A stretch of DNA of 10,583 nt from Methanoregulaceae archaeon (GTDB lineage Archaea > Halobacteriota > Methanomicrobia > Methanomicrobiales > Methanospirillaceae). Positions within the stretch are counted from its first letter, which is position 1. Each line of letters begins with the position of its first letter. Shown here piece after piece: positions 7,060-10,583 of this stretch. Position numbers and translations under genes: made by a program. Location: NCBI GenBank assembly GCA_025453715.1, contig JALOPT010000046.1, forward strand, positions 1 to 10,583, written 5' to 3'. The notes beneath the pieces were generated by a model. It saw only the letters and a list, made by a program, of their open reading frames with translations, made no database searches and was not told where the DNA came from.

Positions 7060-7077
7060 ATCTCTCCCCCGGTTCTT

Positions 7078-8397
7078 TTAGCAGCTGAGTTTGAGATATT
7101 TATGACTTGTTGCCACATCAAGCATAGCCTGAGCAAGTTTCAGTTCTCCATCAGTTTTCGCGAGGCCTGAATATATTGCTGCTTCTTTCTGCAGTTCTAC
7201 ATTTTCATTCAGGATAAGTAAGCAAAGATATCGAATATAGTGTGCATCTGGATTTTTCTGGTCAATTTCAATTGCCCTTTCAGTTGAATCCATTATTTCA
7301 TTCAGGAATGCCCTGCAAATTTCAATATTTATATTTGAAAATTTATATGATGCGAAATCACTGTGGAACACTGAAATATTTGAATTGATATTTAATGCTT
7401 TTTGAGATGCTACAATCGCCTCATCATATTTCTTTTCTCTGGATTTTAAATTTGCATAATTGTGATACACAAGCGCATAATCCGGCTCCATTTTAAGGGC
7501 CTGATCGAAATCCCTCTTCGATCCTTCATAATCATGCATATTACTTTTTACGGCTCCACGACTCCGGTAAAATTCCGGAGAGCGGGTTTCGTATTTAATG
7601 GCTTCATCAAAATATTTAAGGAGGACTTCATTCGGCATTCTCCTTCCTGAGGATATCTGGACCTTATAATACAAGGCGGTTCCATTATGAGGGTCTAATT
7701 TTAAAGCGGCCTCAATATCTTTGTCGGCAAGGTCCATTTTTACCTCGTCAAATTGATATTGAGGGTCCCGGGTACCTTCACCAATTACACTATACAGATT
7801 TGCTCTGCCGTAAAGGGCCTCTATATTATTTGGATTCTTTTGTAATGCCAGTGAAAAGTTCCTGATTCCATTCTCATAAAAGGGAAAGGTATGTTTACCG
7901 AGATCGGTATATGAATGTTTCCACGATGTTATAGCCCCTGTATAGTAATTCGACCAGCCCAGAAGGTTATATATTTCCTCTTCATCCTGGTTGTATTCCA
8001 AAGCACTGGATAAATCTGAATTGGCCAGCTGGAACTTGTCTTCTCCATTTAACGTGTAATACTCTTTTTTACCAATGTTATAGTAAGCCTTACCTCTGGC
8101 AAGATAAGCAGCACCGTTGGCAGGGTTAATTGAAAGGGTTGTATTAAATTCTTTTATTGAATCGGAATACTTTCCCTGTTGGTACAAATCGAGGCCTTTC
8201 TGGTAGGAAACCTGCTCCTGAGACATGGATTGCGGGATCGGTTGAGATTGGGTTGATGGCAGAATGGTTGTTTCAGGACGCGGATTTAATGTCGCTGTGG
8301 CAGGTGGATTATTGTTAACCTGCTCGGTTGATGAGATGCACCCACAGGTTAAAGCTCCAAGAATGACAACAATTACAAACATTCCCTTCAGGACCAT
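7078..8397 (-). CDS. TPR-repeat lipoprotein
   Basis: The chosen start (ATG 8397) gives 439 residues. A hydrophobic segment (residues 5-17) ends in TCGC with Cys20 as the likely lipidated cysteine (Cys18 is an alternative), so the protein is probably anchored outside the membrane. A Pro/Thr/Gln-rich linker (about 22-60) leads to tetratricopeptide repeats. The clearest are 63-96 (YQKGLDLYQQGKYSDSIKEF), about 180-215, 275-310 (FYRSRGAVKSNMHDYEGSKRDF) and 311-342 (ALVYHNYANLKSREKKYDEA). Degenerate units between them carry insertions. TPR arrays bind peptides or protein partners; there is no catalytic domain. An upstream in-frame TTG (8421) would add eight residues, but it spoils the signal sequence and sits inside the promoter palindrome, so ATG 8397 is preferred. 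Base composition is AT-richer than the genes to its left. Partner proteins are unknown. Confidence 0.82.
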   Translation of the reverse strand: MVLKGMFVIVVILGALTCGCISSTEQVNNNPPATATLNPRPETTILPSTQSQPIPQSMSQEQVSYQKGLDLYQQGKYSDSIKEFNTTLSINPANGAAYLARGKAYYNIGKKEYYTLNGEDKFQLANSDLSSALEYNQDEEEIYNLLGWSNYYTGAITSWKHSYTDLGKHTFPFYENGIRNFSLALQKNPNNIEALYGRANLYSVIGEGTRDPQYQFDEVKMDLADKDIEAALKLDPHNGTALYYKVQISSGRRMPNEVLLKYFDEAIKYETRSPEFYRSRGAVKSNMHDYEGSKRDFDQALKMEPDYALVYHNYANLKSREKKYDEAIVASQKALNINSNISVFHSDFASYKFSNINIEICRAFLNEIMDSTERAIEIDQKNPDAHYIRYLCLLILNENVELQKEAAIYSGLAKTDGELKLAQAMLDVATSHKYLKLSC

Positions 8398-8416
8398 AAT
8401 AAAATAATCCTTAAAC

Positions 8417-8438
8417 ACCAAGGATAATTATTCTTGGT
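8417..8438 (-). promoter_or_regulatory. Palindromic operator overlapping the TPR gene promoter
   Basis: ACCAAG (8417-8422) and CTTGGT (8433-8438) are perfect inverted arms, and the bases between include the palindrome ATAATTAT (8424-8431). The 22-bp element is symmetric except for one base pair. On the minus strand AATAATTAT would be the TATA box, centred about 30 nt before ATG 8397. A protein bound to the dyad would therefore block TBP. The regulator is unknown. Confidence 0.5.
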
Positions 8439-8439
8439 A

Positions 8440-8716
8440 TTTTGTTTTTCACATTACTCTTTTGTAAAATTAGAGAGAATAAAGTGTGAAAATCGTAACC
8501 AAACGAAAAAAATTTGTAAGAAATGCCATAGAAACCTGAAGTGGCGCCCCGAATGCTGATAGTCTTTATCGTTTACCCCGGACAGCCGATATATTGAAGA
8601 GAATTTATATGGCCCGGAGTTTTTTTTGATTACCAAGAAAAAACTTTTTCGGGGACTCTTATGAAAGAGGCGGTATCTTTTTGGATTTTAAAAACAGGGT
8701 GGTATTACTTTAATAC
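8440..8716. other. AT-rich intergenic stretch, no confident gene
   Basis: Between the ParA-like gene and the TPR promoter no gene is recognisable. On the minus strand there is a second TATA-like element, ATATAAAT (8603-8610), and a T7 tract (complement of A7 at 8506-8512) about 70 nt past its expected start. A copy of the operator-arm sequence, TACCAAGAA (8631-8639), lies exactly 200 bp from its inverse TTCTTGGTA (8431-8439). A T8 run at 8620-8628 follows a GC-rich GGCCCGG on the plus strand. Beyond the ParA stop the hairpin GTATT-ACTTT-AATAC (8702-8716), then a T5 tract on the minus strand near 8690, may end that transcript. Confidence 0.35.
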
Positions 8717-9511
8717 TTATACTGATGGATACAATTTAAGGATCGTCGTCGCCAAGTGGAAGATCGATTGAGAATAATCATCCTGGGGGTACCTGCGGAT
8801 GAAGAGTTGATCGACTTTGGGCGAATGCTCCTGCTGAAGCACCTGTGAATATAGTATTGGCTCTGAAATTTTAACCCGTTTAGAATCAAAACCGGCAAAT
8901 TCCTTTCGGAAGGTCTCTACCCTCTCTTTCAGGTACCGGGCTGGGACCATATTGGGTATGATGTGGATATGCCGTTGGGGTATACCTGAAATTCTTTTCA
9001 GGAGCTCTTTTGTGCCCCTTATATCTGTTTCATCGGGACGGGTAATTACCAGCACAGCCTGTGATGCCATAAAGTACAGCAGGGCTCGTTCGTCGAGGTC
9101 AGGCTTGGTGTCAATCAGGAGATAATCAATTTTATTATCTTCACCAATCTCTTTTAATCCATTCAGGATATTGCCAATATGGAAACTATCCTGGTTGATT
9201 CCGTATAATTCATGGATTACCGTATCATCCAGCTTTGAGGGAATTAAAAAAAGGCTGTTTTTCAGGCCGTATTGTTCAGAAATATCATGGATGATATCCT
9301 CTTTTTTACATCGCTGCAATAAAAACTCGGCAAATGTTGGTGACAGCGGATTCTCACCAAGACCGAAAGTTATATGGAGACTCGGGTGTGTGGCATCTGC
9401 ATCAACAACAGCCACCCTCTTCCCTGTTATTGCAAGTGCATATGAGAGATTCGCCGTGATGTTTGTTTTTCCTGTACCTCCCCTGAATGAATGAGTAGTA
9501 ATAATTTTCAT
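8717..9511 (-). CDS. MinD/ParA-like P-loop ATPase with RGGTGKT Walker A
   Basis: This is a 264-residue cytoplasmic member of the SIMIBI ParA/MinD family. The Walker A motif is SFRGGTGKTN (residues 8-17), followed by VAVVDADATHPSLH (33-46, the A' motif with D37/D39) and Walker B YLLID (130-134) in IDTKPDLDER. In canonical ParA/MinD the motif is KGGxGKT, with a signature lysine that reaches across the ATP-sandwich dimer; here that position is Arg10. The C-terminus lacks an evident MinD amphipathic helix, so membrane targeting is not indicated. The start was set at ATG 9511 because GGAAGTGA (minus strand, 9524-9517) stands five bases upstream; an in-frame TTG at 9526 would lie on that site. It follows a coiled-coil/wHTH gene by 22 bp, so the two form an operon. 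A partition-like, positioning or signalling ATPase role is inferred. No ParB is visible. Confidence 0.85.
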   Translation of the reverse strand: MKIITTHSFRGGTGKTNITANLSYALAITGKRVAVVDADATHPSLHITFGLGENPLSPTFAEFLLQRCKKEDIIHDISEQYGLKNSLFLIPSKLDDTVIHELYGINQDSFHIGNILNGLKEIGEDNKIDYLLIDTKPDLDERALLYFMASQAVLVITRPDETDIRGTKELLKRISGIPQRHIHIIPNMVPARYLKERVETFRKEFAGFDSKRVKISEPILYSQVLQQEHSPKVDQLFIRRYPQDDYSQSIFHLATTILKLYPSV

Positions 9512-9516
9512 TAATG

Positions 9517-9524
9517 TCACTTCC
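9517..9524 (-). promoter_or_regulatory. Ribosome binding site deciding the ParA-like start
   Basis: GGAAGTGA on the minus strand differs by one base from GGAGGTGA and sits five bases before ATG 9511. It places the start there rather than at the in-frame TTG 9526. Confidence 0.65.
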
Positions 9525-9533
9525 AACGGAAAT

Positions 9534-9929
9534 CTACTTAAATTTTATCTTATAGTAAACAAGCTGCCCTTTTCTCTTTTTTTCGACATAACCAAGGTTT
9601 TTCAGGTGGTTCAGGTACGCACTTTCAAGGGATCTCGATCTCCCGGTCTGTGAACAAATATCTTCAGCTGTTGCTTCGCCAAGGTCCATCAAGGTCCTGA
9701 TTGTGCTGCGGAGATGGTCCGGTAAATCAAAAATTACACTTGGTTTGAAACCCGATGTTTCGATTTGGACTGCCTCCAGGCGGAGTTTATAGATGATCTG
9801 CCTGATATTTTCATTGATGAGGGCGGTATTTCTTTCAGTAATTTCAGTGATTTCTTTTTGAGCTTCCTGGATTGCCTTAATTTTCTCTTCGATCTCTTTA
9901 AGGACCGGGAGCATTTCTCCTGTCTTCAT
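9534..9929 (-). CDS. Coiled-coil plus winged-helix DNA-binding protein
   Basis: The 131-residue protein has two parts. Residues 8-52 form a charged heptad-like helix (LKEIEEKIKAIQEAQKEITE...) that should make a coiled coil. Residues 68-131 look like a winged helix: a helix HLRSTIRTLMDLG, then ATAEDICSQTGRSRSLESAYLNHLKNLGYVEKK as the helix-turn-helix (about 86-113), then a wing GQLVYYKIKF. This resembles ArsR/MarR-like archaeal regulators, with the coiled coil as a probable dimerisation or partner-binding arm. It is the first gene of an operon with the ParA-like ATPase, 22 bp downstream. It might act as its DNA-binding partner, or only regulate the operon. ATG 9929 has no Shine-Dalgarno site but a TATA box about 27 nt upstream, suggesting leaderless translation. 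ATG 9914 (codon 6) follows AGGAGAA and is an alternative start. No specific family name is claimed. Confidence 0.75.
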   Translation of the reverse strand: MKTGEMLPVLKEIEEKIKAIQEAQKEITEITERNTALINENIRQIIYKLRLEAVQIETSGFKPSVIFDLPDHLRSTIRTLMDLGEATAEDICSQTGRSRSLESAYLNHLKNLGYVEKKRKGQLVYYKIKFK

Positions 9930-9946
9930 TGCCGTGTTTTATCTCA

Positions 9947-9981
9947 TTGAACAAATAAATACTTGTTGGTATGTTCAACAA
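9947..9981 (-). promoter_or_regulatory. Operon promoter nested in inverted repeats, probable operator
   Basis: Three dyads overlap in 35 bp: TTGAACA (9947-9953) with TGTTCAA (9972-9978); ACAA (9951-9954) with TTGT (9963-9966); and TTGTTG (9963-9968) with CAACAA (9976-9981). The minus-strand TATA box AGTATTTATTT lies in the middle (about 9952-9962), about 27 nt before ATG 9929. Binding by a dimeric regulator, most simply the wHTH protein itself, would cover the promoter. A centromere-like role for the ParA partner is also conceivable. Confidence 0.55.
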
Positions 9982-9993
9982 ATCAACTTATTC

Positions 9994-10583
9994 TCACTTC
10001 CATTCCCAGGAATGGGCAAATTTCCAATAAATAATTCCGATACCCACCAGTGCAATCAGGCTCACCCAGAGGACATATCCCCCTTTGGATAACATCGCAA
10101 TATACGCACCACCAAGAAGGATCAGCCCCCATTTCTTCTGTTTTGCCAGACCGTAAAGGGTAATACCTCCAAGGGCCGCAATAAGAACAAGTTCCCATAT
10201 TGTCTGCTGGTACATCAGGACTGGCAGAATAACGACTGAAACAAATAATGCAAGAACAATGGTATCGGCTGAAAAGTTCAAAACCGCGGGTAGATGAACC
10301 GATTTTTTACCCAGTGGCAGTTTTACCGTTTTATTTGACTTCGCCTCAACGGGAACAATTTCTGTGGAGATAGTTGTATTTCCCTTCTTAATTTCCACCC
10401 GGTGATTTCCCGCTGTTATTGCCAGGGGGGTCCCGAGGACTCCCCTCTTCTGGCCGTCGATATATAGCTCGATATCCTCAAGGTCAAGCGAGAGAATAAC
10501 TGAACCGTAGGAATCCCTGATTTTTTTAATTTTCTTGTCGGCTGCATTATGAATAACCGGGGGAATATCCGGGTATGTATGGT
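9994..10583 (-). CDS. PEGA-domain membrane protein (N-terminus beyond right edge)
   Basis: The frame is open to the right edge, so the gene is incomplete at its 5' end; about 195 codons are visible. Visible residues 27-90 form a PEGA domain: GSVILSLDLEDIELYIDGQKRG, then GTPLAITAGNHRVEIKKGN and a tail TVKLPL. This is the usual beta-sandwich pattern of S/A-x-V-x-I-D-G---G-TP-----PG-H-V----G, here with AGNH for the PGxH turn. PEGA domains (PF08308) are found in surface and envelope proteins. Four membrane segments follow: TIVLALFVSVVILPVLMY, ELVLIAALGGITLYGLA, WGLILLGGAYIAML and VLWVSLIALVGIGIIYW, ending in a short HSWEWK tail. The gene is on the same strand as the wHTH-ParA operon, 64 bp upstream of it, but a promoter lies between, so co-transcription could be partial. 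A GTG at 10398 is internal to the PEGA domain and is not the start. Role unknown; an envelope anchor or sensor is a guess. Confidence 0.82.
   Translation of the reverse strand, partial: HTYPDIPPVIHNAADKKIKKIRDSYGSVILSLDLEDIELYIDGQKRGVLGTPLAITAGNHRVEIKKGNTTISTEIVPVEAKSNKTVKLPLGKKSVHLPAVLNFSADTIVLALFVSVVILPVLMYQQTIWELVLIAALGGITLYGLAKQKKWGLILLGGAYIAMLSKGGYVLWVSLIALVGIGIIYWKFAHSWEWK

Noticed and set aside
6827..7060. 77-codon frame starting at TTG
   Set aside because: TTG has no ribosome site and the protein shows no recognisable features; only its last 30 codons, from ATG 6968, have a plausible start.
8434..8559. 41-codon plus-strand frame ending in a Cys-rich tail (CKKCHRN...RPEC) that resembles a zinc ribbon
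   Set aside because: It has only a TTG start inside the palindrome, no ribosome site, and one CxxC pair; chance or a decayed remnant is more likely than a gene.
8454..8636. 60-codon minus-strand frame beginning at TTG
   Set aside because: Low-complexity aromatic-rich sequence in an AT-rich gap, no ribosome site and no family similarity.
9512..9526. TTG at 9526 as the start of the ParA-like gene
   Set aside because: It would bury the GGAAGTGA ribosome site inside the coding sequence; ATG 9511 places the Walker A motif at the usual distance from the N-terminus.

Overview
The window looks like chromosomal DNA from a methanogenic archaeon, probably of the Methanomicrobiales (Methanoregula/Methanosphaerula-like). 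This is inferred from style, not from a marker gene. The signs are archaeal TATA boxes about 25 nt before starts, several leaderless or short-leader genes mixed with GGTGA-type Shine-Dalgarno sites, and lipobox-bearing surface lipoproteins. A PQQ-type beta-propeller, a GYD protein, a PEGA-domain membrane protein and a MinD/ParA-like ATPase fit the same picture. No rRNA, tRNA, CRISPR array or insertion sequence was recognised.

Left part (1-2181): a secreted beta-propeller gene on the minus strand runs off the left edge. It is built of 40-codon (120-bp) tandem repeats. It diverges from a plus-strand 2H phosphoesterase (2'-5' RNA ligase-like) gene across a 338-bp gap. A stem-loop with T-runs on both strands (2132-2181) probably ends both the phosphoesterase gene and the convergent hydrolase gene.

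Centre (2220-6787): two tandem minus-strand genes encode lipid-anchored serine hydrolases of the class C beta-lactamase/PBP4*-like fold, each with SxxK and YxN motifs but with different third motifs (KNG and HGG). Facing away from them are a small GYD-domain protein and a TauE/SafE-type membrane exporter, each with its own promoter.

Right part (7078-10583): visibly AT-richer and entirely on the minus strand. It holds a TPR-repeat lipoprotein with a palindrome over its promoter. Next comes a two-gene operon encoding a coiled-coil/winged-helix protein and a ParA/MinD-like ATPase with an arginine in place of the signature lysine. Last is a PEGA-domain protein with four C-terminal membrane segments, cut by the right edge. 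The promoter of the wHTH-ParA operon lies inside nested inverted repeats, which suggests autoregulation or a parS-like binding site. This cassette is the most unusual part of the window.

The surface genes (propeller, two hydrolases, TPR lipoprotein, PEGA protein) suggest a region devoted to cell-envelope and extracellular functions. No single pathway joins them all.
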